A stretch of 47,059 bases of DNA from IMG/VR virus record IMGVR_UViG_3300032116_000355, positions 1 through 47,059 of that record. One strand, given 5' to 3'. How positions within the stretch are numbered: the stretch's first letter is position 1; each line of letters starts with the position of its first letter. Origin of the DNA: a virus. Shown piece by piece: positions 30,723 through 41,130 of this stretch. Below the pieces are notes generated by a model. It was not told the origin of the DNA, did no database searches, and was given only the letters and a program-made list of their open reading frames with translations. A program made the translations under genes and the position numbers.

Positions 30723-33308
30723 ATGGCTGGTTTTCTTGGTGGTAGCTCCTCCGGCGGCTCAGGCGGAGAGATACTATTTCCAGCGGAATTTATTGATCCG
30801 GTAACCAAGCTCCGCGTTTCCGAACCAGAAACGCTAATCGATACCGACTTTGAGTACGGACTTCAGCCTACCAAGTGGGAAACAGTTGAGCTTATTAACA
30901 ACACCCCTTCTTTCTTTTCAAAGAGCGGTGACACCACAATTAATGGCATTTTGGCCATGGTTACGACTGCAACATCTCGTGAAATTAAAGTAACTACCCA
31001 GGATAACCACGGCCTTGCTGTAGGTATCCCAATTAACGTCAGTGGAACTAAATCAATTACAGCTGATGGCTCTTACATTATTAACTCTATTCCAGACCCA
31101 AAGACATTTACTTATCTTGCAAAGCAAAACCAAGACACAACTGCTTCTATCTTTGACCTTTACACATCTATTATTACTGGTGAATTCTTCCAAGGTTCAC
31201 AGATCAAGATTTCTGACTCACAAGGAATTGTTACAAACGCAGGAGCGCCTTCTGTTCTTACAGTACAAACCGACTCACCTCACGGTTTTCAGGTAGGAAC
31301 ACCCTTCTACTTCCTAAACCTTAACTCAACTGTGTCTCAGCAATTTGATGCTTCTAACACAGGCGCTAAAACTTTTGACTCTTCAAACAGCGCAACCGCT
31401 CAGACATTTGATGGTTCAAATACTCTTATCAGTTACTCAATTGATTTAAATAACAAAGCTCTTATTACAGGAACTACAAGCACAACACAGGTTCACAGCA
31501 CAGCCAACAAAACAATTACTGTTCTTCATACATCTGAAAACTTTGTTGGAAAAGTTGTAGGAACACCACTTTATTACAATGTAACTGCGGCAAGTGGCTA
31601 CTTTAACACTTACCCACGCGGAATTGTTTACCTTGCAAATAATGGATTTAACTCTTTAGGGTCCTCTACTTCAACTTTCTCTGTTTCTGCAATTCCTGGA
31701 GGAGACGCAATTGATCTTCCAACATACCCAAATGGAACATTCCAACTAGCTTCTAACGCTTCTTTATTTGCTGGAAATAACTTAGATTTAGTAAATCAAG
31801 TTACTGTTTCTCCTACTATTGCTAACGCAACAGAATTTGACGGAACTAATACAGCTGGATCTTTGTCTACAGTAAACACATATAGCGGAACTATTATTCA
31901 GTTAAATAATGATGCTGGTACTACCGTAAGCCCTGGACATTATGTAAATTCAATGGTTTTATACACAACAACCGGTACAGCGGCAACAGGACTTGCAAAC
32001 AACACAACTTACTTTGTCACTTATTACAATGAGCCTGCTGGAGCTTCTGTACCAGGATTCTATCAAATTAAAGTAGCCTCTTTGCCGGGCGGAGCTGACA
32101 TCACAGTATCTGGTGGAACAGGCACTCAAAAGTTTCGTAAAATTGGCGTGTCACTTGATAAAGACATTCTCCATGTTCCTTTCCATAACCTTGTGGTTGG
32201 TGACATGGTTAAATACAATTACCCATCTGGCGCTCCAGTAACTATGACTAATAGAACATCAGATTTTATTTATGTTTCTGCGGTTTATGATACTTACAAT
32301 ATTCAATTAGATCTTCAACCAGGTCTTGTTGCTACTGGTGGAACAATTACTACAGCTGCTGGGTATAAGATTCATACATTTACAGGAGCTGGTACTTACA
32401 CATTTGGTGTTACTGGAACTGGAACAGTCGAGTATATGGTTATCGGCGGTGGCGGAGGCGGCGGAACCGACATGGGCGGTGGCGGTGGAGCTGGCGGTTA
32501 CTTAGCTGGATCTACAACATTTAACTCAGGCAACTACACAGTTACTATCGGTGCTGCTGGTCGCGGTGCGTTGGGTTATTACGGAGGTCAGTCTCTTGCA
32601 ACTATTGACTCTAGCAGCGGTGGTAACTCCTCTGTAGTCGGTGGTTCAATTAATATTGTTGCAACTGGTGGCGGAATGGGTGGGTCACACCACCGCTGGG
32701 ATCCGGCCGGATGGATACCTGTCCCTGCTCAAAATGGCGGCTCCGGTGGAGGTATTGCCGGAAACACAAACGCATCTGGTGCAGTGCCTGGTACAGGTGT
32801 TGCGGGACCTCCTCGTCAAGGTTATGACGGAGGTACTTCTCAAGGTACAGGTTACAACGGTTCTGAATGGTATTCAGGAGGCGGCGGTGGAGCCGGTGGT
32901 GTAGGTCGCAATGGTCGTAACGAACGCCCAAGCGGCGGACCTGGTGTACAAAATTCTATTACTGGAACTTCTTATTACTGGGCCGGCGGCGGTGGTGGTG
33001 GTATTTGGTCTGGCGCATCTAATGGAGGCGTTGGACAAGCTGGTAACGGCGGACTTGGCGGTGGCGGTGGCGGTGCTGGTGGAGATGCTCACGGTGCCGG
33101 AGGCACTGGTGGTATAAACGTTGGTGCTGGTGGAACTGGTCCAACAGGTCCTTCTGGTCAATCTAACGGAGCTATTGGCGGTAACGCTGGAGCTAATACA
33201 GGTTCTGGTGGTGGCGGTGGAGCTCACAACGGTTCTAACTCAAATCCTGCATTAAGAAATGGTAACGGATCAGCGGGAGTTGTTGTACTGAGGTATCTAA
33301 ATGCCTAG
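30723..33308 (+). CDS. Tail/fibre protein with glycine-rich adhesin-like C-terminus
   Basis: The 861-aa product starts with a Gly/Ser-rich segment and LFPAEFIDPVTKLRVSEPET, a start shared by fibre proteins of other phages. The middle is a series of beta-rich modules with HGLAVGIPINV or HGFQVGTPFYF turns. Residues about 560-860 are dominated by Gly runs (GGGGGGGTDMGGGGGAGGYL onward), resembling the glycine-rich PGII sandwiches of phage adhesins that bind host receptors. It overlaps the next gene by eight bases. Probably a receptor-binding or fibre protein. Confidence 0.75.
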   Translation: MAGFLGGSSSGGSGGEILFPAEFIDPVTKLRVSEPETLIDTDFEYGLQPTKWETVELINNTPSFFSKSGDTTINGILAMVTTATSREIKVTTQDNHGLAVGIPINVSGTKSITADGSYIINSIPDPKTFTYLAKQNQDTTASIFDLYTSIITGEFFQGSQIKISDSQGIVTNAGAPSVLTVQTDSPHGFQVGTPFYFLNLNSTVSQQFDASNTGAKTFDSSNSATAQTFDGSNTLISYSIDLNNKALITGTTSTTQVHSTANKTITVLHTSENFVGKVVGTPLYYNVTAASGYFNTYPRGIVYLANNGFNSLGSSTSTFSVSAIPGGDAIDLPTYPNGTFQLASNASLFAGNNLDLVNQVTVSPTIANATEFDGTNTAGSLSTVNTYSGTIIQLNNDAGTTVSPGHYVNSMVLYTTTGTAATGLANNTTYFVTYYNEPAGASVPGFYQIKVASLPGGADITVSGGTGTQKFRKIGVSLDKDILHVPFHNLVVGDMVKYNYPSGAPVTMTNRTSDFIYVSAVYDTYNIQLDLQPGLVATGGTITTAAGYKIHTFTGAGTYTFGVTGTGTVEYMVIGGGGGGGTDMGGGGGAGGYLAGSTTFNSGNYTVTIGAAGRGALGYYGGQSLATIDSSSGGNSSVVGGSINIVATGGGMGGSHHRWDPAGWIPVPAQNGGSGGGIAGNTNASGAVPGTGVAGPPRQGYDGGTSQGTGYNGSEWYSGGGGGAGGVGRNGRNERPSGGPGVQNSITGTSYYWAGGGGGGIWSGASNGGVGQAGNGGLGGGGGGAGGDAHGAGGTGGINVGAGGTGPTGPSGQSNGAIGGNAGANTGSGGGGGAHNGSNSNPALRNGNGSAGVVVLRYLNA

Positions 33309-33675
33309 ATTTAAAACTAAATACAATGTGTTTAACGACCTTGATGAGCTGTTTCCAAAAGATGTGGCAGACGTTAATGGTGTATACCTGCCAGAAACTT
33401 GGGACTGGAATGGTAGCTCTCAAATTACTGTCGATGATGTGATTATTTGGGAATGCTTGTATGAAGAGTCTGGGTTGTCTGGTATTTATGCTGCTTGGGC
33501 TCCTTATGCTGAACTTTATATTGTTACAGAACGTCAAGTTTCAATTAAAGAGTTTTTTGGCCTATCAGCTAAAAAATTAGTAGATGAGTATTGCGTTGCT
33601 AATGGTATCCCAGTACCTGTTCGATATACTAAGCACAAAACTAAATTTCTAGAGCTAGAAGGGGTGGCTATCTAA
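33301..33675 (+). CDS. 124-aa hypothetical protein, tail-module associated
   Basis: ATG overlaps the end of the 30723 gene and its stop overlaps the start of the 33675 gene by one base. The product is mixed alpha/beta with many aromatic residues (VYLPETWDWNGSS, WAPYAELYIV) and a basic C-terminus. Given its place between two huge fibre genes, it may be a fibre assembly chaperone or a small virion protein. No family recognised. Confidence 0.6.
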   Translation: MPRFKTKYNVFNDLDELFPKDVADVNGVYLPETWDWNGSSQITVDDVIIWECLYEESGLSGIYAAWAPYAELYIVTERQVSIKEFFGLSAKKLVDEYCVANGIPVPVRYTKHKTKFLELEGVAI

Positions 33676-36600
33676 TGCCAATTGATTTTACCGCAGCAGG
33701 CGGAACCGGTACCCATTCACTAGCTAAAACTAACGTAAACCTTGACGAAAACTTTATTTATTATCGTTATGGAATAGGCGTACCTGCTAACTTAATAAAT
33801 GGTCAACCTTATATTTTCCGTAATGGAACAGGTTCTTTAACCGGTCTTACTACAAATACTTTGTATTATGCAAAGTTCCCTCAGACTTCTCAATTGCAGT
33901 TTGCTACTAGCGCTGGTGGAGCTGCGGTTGATATTACAGCTTTTGGTGCTGGTAACGTTACTCTTGACACACCTTTTGTTTACAACAACATTTTAAACGT
34001 ACCAGCAACTTATTCTGATCAACAAGCTGTTAAGTACTATACAAACGGAACGCCTCTAACAGGCTTAGTTTCAGGTAATACTTATTATCTTAGAAATTCA
34101 AATAGTGGTTTAGGATCAGCTCCTGCTTACTCATTTACTACCGCTACATTTACAAATGCTGGAGCAGTAGGTGCCGCAGGCCCAACCAGTGCAGCTGTTC
34201 AATCAGCATACTCAACAGCTGGTTATACATGGGCTGCTGCAAACGTTTCTCAAGGAGCTTTCCAAGGTTACCAAGACTGGGTTGTACCAGCTAATGGTAT
34301 TTATGAATTTGAAGTAAGAGGTGCTGGCGGACGTTCTCCATCTAACAGCGGTGCTGGTGCAGGTGGAGCCATTGTTAAAGGCCGCGTATCTCTTACAAAA
34401 GGCGAGATTATTACAATTGTTGTTGGTCAACTTGGTTCAAATGCCGGAGTAGATGGTGTTTACCCAGGATCGTCTGGTGGTACTTTTGTTGTTCGTAAAA
34501 CAGGAAACGTTCCTTTACTTGTAGCGGGTGCTGGTGCATCTGCGGTTAATGGTCAAACCGCTCCAGCTACAGCTATTACTACAGCTGGTGCAAGCGGACA
34601 ATACGCTGGTGGTACTAACGGCTCTGGTGGTATAGCAGCAGCTGACTCAGCTGGTGGTGCTGGTGGTGGATTCCTAACTGCTGGTGGTTCAGGCTACGGC
34701 GGTGGCGGTGGAAGTTTTGCTAACGGTCTTGTTGGAGGTAACGGTACATCTGGCGGTTCAGGCGGAGGTACTGGAGGCTTCGGCGGAGGCGGCGGTGGAG
34801 ATGGTTCTGTCCGCGGCGGTGCAGGCGGTGGTGGTGGATACTCTGGAGGTGCTGGAGGTAACAGCGCTAACCAGACCGGTGCTTATCATGGTGGTTCCTT
34901 TATTATCTCTTCTGCAACATCTGTTGCAACATCTACCGGTCTTTATGACGGATCATCTACATTTAACGGAACCAATATTGTTAATTTGGGTACATTTAAC
35001 CCAGCAAACACAGCTGGTTCAGTTGTAGCTACTCTTGTACAAAGCACAGGTCTTGGATTTACATTCCACCCAACAGCTGCTGATGCAAATGCTAATACAA
35101 ATACATTAGCAATTACACCTCAAGGCACTCAATACCACGCTGTTGTTCCAATTACATTAGATCTTGAAAACAATACAATTAACACCACTTCTGCACATGG
35201 TTTAATTTCTGGAGATGCTCTTACTTATCGATTTACTGGGGCTGCTGCTTCACCTCTTGCTGTTAATACTACTTACTATGTAAATAAAGTTAACAATTAC
35301 ACTTATAAGCTTAGTACAACCCCTTCACCTACATTTACTGATGTTGATTTTACTCGACCATCTTCAGCAATTGCTGAGTCTTTTGGAAAAGTAATTGTAA
35401 ACCCAGCAACCGATATCATTACAATTCCTAGCCATGGTTTCTTGGTAAATCAGCCTGTAAACTATCAAGTATCAGGAAGCACACTTAAATCAATTGCTTC
35501 AATTAGCCGTACTGGAAATGTTGCTACTGTTACTACAACAACAAACCACAATTTTGTTACTGGCCGTAATATAATTATTGAAGGTTCTGCAAATTCAGAT
35601 TTAAACGGTACATACACAATTACAAACACCGGAAACACAACTTTTACGTATACAACAACAACCACTGGAAACTTAACTTCTATTCTTGGTGGAACAGCAA
35701 ACGTAAACCACAACGTCCCTATTACTTCAGCTTCTCGTTCTGGGTCTACTGTAACCGTAACCACAACAATTCACGGATTTACAAACGGTCAAACAGTTAG
35801 AATTGCTGGAGTTTCAGCTGATCTAAATGGTACCTATACAATTACATCAGTACCAAATACCACATCATTTACATATTCAACCCCAACAAGTGGAAGTGTA
35901 ACTATATCTGGCGCGGGAACAGCTGCTGTAAACGTAGCAATTGCACCTTTGCAAGACAATGCAACTTACTACGTAAAGACCGTGGTTGATGCTAATAACA
36001 TTAGACTTAGCCAGGCCCTTAATGGCCCAGCTATTGACTTTACCGATGCCGGATTAGGAACAGCTCATTCATTCCTTTATGTTGTAGTAAACCTTGTAGA
36101 AGACAGCCTATACATCCCAGGTCATGGCTATGTAACAGGAACTAAACTTGTATACGGTAATGGTGGCGGAGCTAGTATTGGTGGCTTGACTAACGGTGCA
36201 ACCTACTTTGTATTTAAAGTTGATGACAACATTATTAAGCTAACAAGTACTGTTGGCGGCCCAATTATTAACCTTACTACACTTGGTAGCGGTAACCACA
36301 CTCTTACAACAAATGCTGTGGATTTTGTTACTAACCAAATTGCTATTCCAGACCACGGATTTAGCCAAGGTGAGCTTGTTCAATACGACTCTGTCGGTCA
36401 AACCGTAATTAACGGTTTAGTTTCAGGTAACCCTTACTATGTAATTCTAATTGATGGTAACAATATTGCTTTGGCATCTACTCTTGTAAATGCTAGTGCT
36501 GGAACTCGAGTAGATCTAATTGCTTCTCCATCACCTGTAGGAACACATAAAATTCTATCTCTCAGCAAGTCACCGGACGGCACTTACACAGTGGCTTCTG

Positions 36601-39600
36601 TGCCTAGCACAACTACCTTTACTGTAACAGCTAATGGTTTTGTGCCAACAATTGTTAAATCGTTTAACCCACGTCGCGTAGTTAACTTACAACAAAACAC
36701 CATACAAGTTCTATCGCATGGTTTTATTACCGGAACAAAAGTAACCTACTCTCATGGTGGAGACTCTGCTATCGGAGGTCTAACCAGCGGAACTGATTAC
36801 TACGCTATTAACTTAACCAAAGACTATATTCGTCTTGCCTCTTCTGCGGAAAATGCAAGCTCTGGTGTACCTATAACCTTAACTTCTTGGGGTGCCGGTA
36901 TCGGTCACTCTCTGACTACATCTCAAATTAACGGATATGTAACAGGATCTGGAACAGTAAGTGTTAACTCTGGCTCTACTCTTGTAAACGGTACTGGAAC
37001 AGCATTCTCCAAGATCTTAAAGAACGGTGACTTGTTTAGATTGTTCCCAGCAGATACCGTTGTATCTAGCACTGGAATTGGAACAGCGGCTATTGCCGTA
37101 AATCCAACAAATACATTTACAATCACCGCTCATCCATTTGTTACTGGTGATAACGTTATATTTGAAACAACTGGAACAGCCCCTACTGGTTTGGTTGCTG
37201 GTTACTACTACTTTATTCGTAAAATTGATAACAATACTATTAAACTGTTTAACTCAGCCGCTGATGCCTCTTCCAACACAAACCCAGTAACATTTACAAC
37301 TGTTGGTTCTGGAACTGTTAGCTTCCATAAGAACACACCTAATGCACCAATTATTCGTAAGATTACAGCTATTGGTTCTGACTCACAGATTACTGTTGAT
37401 CGTCCATACGCTACTTCCTTCTCAGGTCGCTCTTACTCATACGCAACCTTTATCTACGTTCGCCCACAGGGCTACAGCCTACACCGTCCATTTGACGGTG
37501 GTGTTGAAATGTCCGTTGGTACTAATACATCGTTTGGTCAGATCATTCGTCAAACACGTAAGTACTTCCGTTACCAGTCAGGTAAAGGTCTACAAACATC
37601 ATTTGGTATTAACTTTAAACCAACTATTGATATTGAGAACTTGGTTAGAGTTTCTTCAACCACGTTCCAATGTACAACACGCAGACCTCACAGCTTAATT
37701 AGCGGTCTAACTGTAAAGATTTCTGAGGCAGAAACCTCAACCGGAGCACCTAGCACAGTGTTTAACGGTAACTTCCAAGTGACTGTTCAAGATCCGTTTA
37801 CATTTACATGTATCGCTTCAACCAACATCCCTACTGGAGTCGAGTCTACAGCTTACGGATTCCCACAGTTTAACGTTTTGCAATGGCAAAACGGAGCAAT
37901 TCGTGCCGGTATGTTTGACTTCCAGAATGGTATGTTCTTTGAGTTTGACGGACAAAAGTTATATTGCGTACGTCGTTCTTCAACACAGCAGCTAGCTGGT
38001 ACAGCCTCAGCTCTTCAAGGTTCTGAGTTTGTATTTGGTACAGGTACAGCTTTTACAAAACAACTTGATCCAGGTGACATGATTGTTATGCGCGGTCAGT
38101 CTTACAAGGTTTCAAGTATTCTCAGCGACACTCGTATTACAGTTAAGCCTGAGTACAAAGGGTCTTCTGGATCAGAAGTTGAATTTATCCCAGGAGACGG
38201 AACTACAGGTGTTGTAAGAACAGCAACTAGTACTTTTGTTATCCAAAGTCATGGTTTGACACAGTTACTACCGGTTGTTTATAACTCTATTGATGGAACT
38301 CCAATTGGTGGTCTTATTAATGGACGTACTTACTACGTAGATGTTGTAGACAACAACAGTTTTGCTCTTAAGGCAACCCCAGACGCAGTATCTGATGTAA
38401 CTATTTCAACTCCTGGATCTGGCTTCCCTCACTCCTTTACACCTGCAAAGAGCGGTATTATCATCACTAAGACTGTTGATACACGTACTCCTCAAGAAGA
38501 GTTCTCAATTGACAAGCTTGATGGAACTGGCCCAACCGGCTACAACATTGATCTTACAAAGATTCAGATGGCTTATATTGACTATTCTTGGTACGGAGCT
38601 GGAAAGATCCGTTATGGATTTAAGACTCGTCAAGGTGAGGTTCAATATTGCCATGAGTATATCCACAACAACTTTAAACTTGAGTCGTACTTCCGCTCAG
38701 GTAACTTGCCTACCCGCTACGAAGTAGCAACTTTTGATACACCAACCTACATCCCATTCCTATTCCACTGGGGTACTTCGGTTATTATGGATGGTAAGTT
38801 TGATGATGATAAAGCTTACTTATTTACTCAAAATAGCCAGACACTTCAAGTTGCTGGTACTACCGCTAAATCCTTTGGATCTAGAGCGGTTACTCTTGCT
38901 AATGATCAAGTCAACATCTCAAGTCATGGTTTTAACACAGGAGATGCCGTAACTTACGTTTCTTTGCAAGCTAACGGCCAAGTTGGTTCTAATAGCCTTA
39001 ACCAAGCTATTACTTCACAAGCTGCTTACGCATTTACCCGCATGCAAAATAACAGCACATTTTATGTACGAGTTATTGATGCTAATAACATTCAGCTGCA
39101 CCCAACTTTGGCAGATGCTGGATCGGGTACAGGCGCTGGTGGAACTAACCGTATTGACTTTACTAGCCAGGGTAACTCTGAATATACCTACTACCTATAC
39201 CCTCTAGGATCTTCAAATAACACATCTGGTACAAACTACCAGCCACTTCTATCCCTACGACTATCTCCTTCTGTATCTTCTGGTTTGACCGGACGACTGG
39301 GAGACCGAGATATTATCAACCGTATGCAGTTGGCTATTAAAGAACTTGCGGTATCTACAACTAACCTTGTGGACGTTAAGGTGCTTATTAACCCTCGTCT
39401 TAATAACCTTAATTTTGCAAGCGCACCTGTACCATCACTTACTCAGTACATTCAGCATACGCTTAATGACACTGTATCTGGAGGAACTCAGATTTATAAC
39501 TTCCGTGCAGCGGGTGGAGCTAACAACGCTGAGCTTGCTTCTACAGTGGCTCTAACCGATCTTTACGATATTGGTAACTCTATCCTTGGTGGAGACAGCG

Positions 39601-39704
39601 TATTCCCTGATGGTCCAGATATCTTGACTATTGCGGTAGCTCGTTTGACCGGTAACACTACACTTACATCAGCAAAGTTAACTTGGACTGAAGCTCAGGC
39701 ATAG
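33675..39704 (+). CDS. Giant modular tail protein (2009 aa)
   Basis: The product contains about ten copies of a beta module of 50-70 residues with SHGF, V-x-Y, GGLTNGATYF and DNNxIxL signatures (for example residues about 495-545, 800-860, 880-930 and 1000-1055). A glycine-rich domain (about residues 195-410) has an N-terminal strand VPANGIYEFEVRGAGG. A conserved block HRPFDGGVEMSVGTN, RQTRKYFRYQSGKG (about residues 1270-1310), known to me from many aquatic phage tail proteins, is followed by more modules. The modules probably form a long filament or tip. It begins the fibre cluster leading to the paralogues at 39714. Confidence 0.75.
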   Translation: MPIDFTAAGGTGTHSLAKTNVNLDENFIYYRYGIGVPANLINGQPYIFRNGTGSLTGLTTNTLYYAKFPQTSQLQFATSAGGAAVDITAFGAGNVTLDTPFVYNNILNVPATYSDQQAVKYYTNGTPLTGLVSGNTYYLRNSNSGLGSAPAYSFTTATFTNAGAVGAAGPTSAAVQSAYSTAGYTWAAANVSQGAFQGYQDWVVPANGIYEFEVRGAGGRSPSNSGAGAGGAIVKGRVSLTKGEIITIVVGQLGSNAGVDGVYPGSSGGTFVVRKTGNVPLLVAGAGASAVNGQTAPATAITTAGASGQYAGGTNGSGGIAAADSAGGAGGGFLTAGGSGYGGGGGSFANGLVGGNGTSGGSGGGTGGFGGGGGGDGSVRGGAGGGGGYSGGAGGNSANQTGAYHGGSFIISSATSVATSTGLYDGSSTFNGTNIVNLGTFNPANTAGSVVATLVQSTGLGFTFHPTAADANANTNTLAITPQGTQYHAVVPITLDLENNTINTTSAHGLISGDALTYRFTGAAASPLAVNTTYYVNKVNNYTYKLSTTPSPTFTDVDFTRPSSAIAESFGKVIVNPATDIITIPSHGFLVNQPVNYQVSGSTLKSIASISRTGNVATVTTTTNHNFVTGRNIIIEGSANSDLNGTYTITNTGNTTFTYTTTTTGNLTSILGGTANVNHNVPITSASRSGSTVTVTTTIHGFTNGQTVRIAGVSADLNGTYTITSVPNTTSFTYSTPTSGSVTISGAGTAAVNVAIAPLQDNATYYVKTVVDANNIRLSQALNGPAIDFTDAGLGTAHSFLYVVVNLVEDSLYIPGHGYVTGTKLVYGNGGGASIGGLTNGATYFVFKVDDNIIKLTSTVGGPIINLTTLGSGNHTLTTNAVDFVTNQIAIPDHGFSQGELVQYDSVGQTVINGLVSGNPYYVILIDGNNIALASTLVNASAGTRVDLIASPSPVGTHKILSLSKSPDGTYTVASVPSTTTFTVTANGFVPTIVKSFNPRRVVNLQQNTIQVLSHGFITGTKVTYSHGGDSAIGGLTSGTDYYAINLTKDYIRLASSAENASSGVPITLTSWGAGIGHSLTTSQINGYVTGSGTVSVNSGSTLVNGTGTAFSKILKNGDLFRLFPADTVVSSTGIGTAAIAVNPTNTFTITAHPFVTGDNVIFETTGTAPTGLVAGYYYFIRKIDNNTIKLFNSAADASSNTNPVTFTTVGSGTVSFHKNTPNAPIIRKITAIGSDSQITVDRPYATSFSGRSYSYATFIYVRPQGYSLHRPFDGGVEMSVGTNTSFGQIIRQTRKYFRYQSGKGLQTSFGINFKPTIDIENLVRVSSTTFQCTTRRPHSLISGLTVKISEAETSTGAPSTVFNGNFQVTVQDPFTFTCIASTNIPTGVESTAYGFPQFNVLQWQNGAIRAGMFDFQNGMFFEFDGQKLYCVRRSSTQQLAGTASALQGSEFVFGTGTAFTKQLDPGDMIVMRGQSYKVSSILSDTRITVKPEYKGSSGSEVEFIPGDGTTGVVRTATSTFVIQSHGLTQLLPVVYNSIDGTPIGGLINGRTYYVDVVDNNSFALKATPDAVSDVTISTPGSGFPHSFTPAKSGIIITKTVDTRTPQEEFSIDKLDGTGPTGYNIDLTKIQMAYIDYSWYGAGKIRYGFKTRQGEVQYCHEYIHNNFKLESYFRSGNLPTRYEVATFDTPTYIPFLFHWGTSVIMDGKFDDDKAYLFTQNSQTLQVAGTTAKSFGSRAVTLANDQVNISSHGFNTGDAVTYVSLQANGQVGSNSLNQAITSQAAYAFTRMQNNSTFYVRVIDANNIQLHPTLADAGSGTGAGGTNRIDFTSQGNSEYTYYLYPLGSSNNTSGTNYQPLLSLRLSPSVSSGLTGRLGDRDIINRMQLAIKELAVSTTNLVDVKVLINPRLNNLNFASAPVPSLTQYIQHTLNDTVSGGTQIYNFRAAGGANNAELASTVALTDLYDIGNSILGGDSVFPDGPDILTIAVARLTGNTTLTSAKLTWTEAQA
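34256..34905 (+). repeat. Glycine-rich coding segment inside the giant tail protein
   Basis: This segment encodes a run of Gly, Ala, Ser and Asn with repeated GGGGG and GGTGG-like stretches, beginning with an ordered strand pattern. It matches the glycine-rich fold of adhesin tips and resembles the C-terminus of the 30723 protein, so the two genes share a domain type. Confidence 0.65.
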
Positions 39705-39713
39705 GAGGCGCCC

Positions 39714-40235
39714 ATGGCCATAACCCGTCTTGGAGTTGCGAACCCAGCCGCAAATGTTGCTACGGCTTTGTATGTAGCAAGTTACGCTACTTTAGCTTCT
39801 GTCATTGTTGCTAATAAGTCTGCTAGCACCTCTGTTCTACCCAAAGTAGATATATATGTTGTCCCAGCTGGAACAAGCCAAGAATCTCAATATGGATACA
39901 TAGTTGCAAATTTAGAAATTCAAGCGGGTCAATCGTTTGAAACAATGAAGTTTGCAGTCAATGCCTCAGACAGTGTATTTATCCGATCAACTACTTCTGA
40001 CACCTCTTTTTCGGTAAACGGGATCATTCAGGCCGATGATTACGGTGCGGGAGACTACCCACTAACATTTACTAATAAAACAATCAATGGGGATGCAAAC
40101 ACCATCTACCTAGAATCAAACACAACCGCAAGTAGACCTGTAACCGCACAAGTTGGGTATTTAAGATACAATACTGATTTTCAAGCGTTAGAAGTTTTAA
40201 CTTCAGTTGGGTGGAAGACGGTGAGTGCTAACTAA
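39714..40235 (+). CDS. Fibre/adhesin-like protein A (tandem paralogue)
   Basis: The 173-aa product starts MAITRLGVANPAANVATALY and continues as beta strands ending with VGYLRYNTDFQALEVLTSVG. The first roughly 100 residues match the N-terminal part of the next gene (RLGVANPAAN against RLAIANPSAN, GQSFETMKFAV against GQSFETFKVAL), so the pair are paralogues. GGAGG precedes the ATG. It is probably a small virion protein; function unknown. Confidence 0.65.
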   Translation: MAITRLGVANPAANVATALYVASYATLASVIVANKSASTSVLPKVDIYVVPAGTSQESQYGYIVANLEIQAGQSFETMKFAVNASDSVFIRSTTSDTSFSVNGIIQADDYGAGDYPLTFTNKTINGDANTIYLESNTTASRPVTAQVGYLRYNTDFQALEVLTSVGWKTVSAN

Positions 40236-41113
40236 TGCCAGTATCACGCCTTGCTATTGCAAACCCATCAGCTAACCTACAAAGCACTCTATATACTGCT
40301 GATAAAGCTTATATTGTTGCTGTTGTTGCAGCTAATAAAGGATCAAACCCTGTACTAGTTGACATTGCAATTGTCCCTCAAGGAGAGTCTTTAAGCACAG
40401 CCGGTTATATTGTAAAAAATTTATCCGTAGCCGGAGGGCAATCTTTTGAGACTTTTAAAGTTGCTTTAAGTGCTGGAGACACTATTAGTGTTCTTGCTAG
40501 CACAGGTTTTGCTTCATTTTCAGTAACCGGTCTTTATGAAACCCAAGGCCGACAGCTTGTTAGCGTAAAAGCTACTGCTCCAAGTGACCCTCAAATAGGA
40601 GACATTTGGATCAACTCTGTAACAAATACGACATCGTTTTGGTCAGGATCAGCTTGGAATACTTCTGTAAGCGTAGGTCCTACAGGCCCTACGGGTGCAG
40701 CTGGAACAAACGGTGCAACAGGAGCTACAGGGGCTACAGGACCTACAGGACCTTCTGGCGGGCCTACTGGCCCTACCGGAGCTACAGGACAAAACGGATT
40801 AACTATTGTTGATACTTTTAACGTAGTAAACAGCGGAACCGTAGCGTATGTGGTTAACGGTACAAGTAACGCAACCCTTACTGTTGTTCGCGGTTACTCT
40901 TACTTCTTTACTATCAATACCTCTGGAAGCAACTTCTTTATTAAGACCGCTCAAACAACCGGTCTATCTAATCAATATGGCCTTGGTGTAACCAATAACG
41001 GCACAGCTACGGGTGGTATCCTTTGGACAGTCGACGCGGGAGCTCCAAGCACCCTCTATTACCAGTCTCAGCAAAACGCTGGGCAGACAGGCACTATTAA
41101 CGTAATAGGCTAA
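40235..41113 (+). CDS. Fibre-like protein B with collagen repeats and cupredoxin-like domain
   Basis: The ATG overlaps the previous stop. The N-terminus is paralogous to the 39714 gene. A short beta module with IGDIWINSVTNTTSFWSGSA and a collagen-like stretch of about 40 residues (GPTGPTG) follow. The C-terminal roughly 95 residues match the outline of phage cupredoxin-like domains: NATLTVVRGYSYFFTINTSG, NNGTATGGILWTVDAGAPST and LYYQSQQNAGQTGTINVIG. In copper-binding members Cys and His stand where this protein has YYQSQQN, so metal binding is probably lost and the fold is purely structural. Confidence 0.65.
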   Translation: MPVSRLAIANPSANLQSTLYTADKAYIVAVVAANKGSNPVLVDIAIVPQGESLSTAGYIVKNLSVAGGQSFETFKVALSAGDTISVLASTGFASFSVTGLYETQGRQLVSVKATAPSDPQIGDIWINSVTNTTSFWSGSAWNTSVSVGPTGPTGAAGTNGATGATGATGPTGPSGGPTGPTGATGQNGLTIVDTFNVVNSGTVAYVVNGTSNATLTVVRGYSYFFTINTSGSNFFIKTAQTTGLSNQYGLGVTNNGTATGGILWTVDAGAPSTLYYQSQQNAGQTGTINVIG

Positions 41114-41130
41114 CTAACATAAGGACCATA

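Noticed and set aside
40690-40790. Intein or frameshift signal in the collagen-like part of the 40235 gene
   Set aside because: The reading frame is continuous and the run of GGCCCTAC-like codons is simple Gly-X-Y coding.
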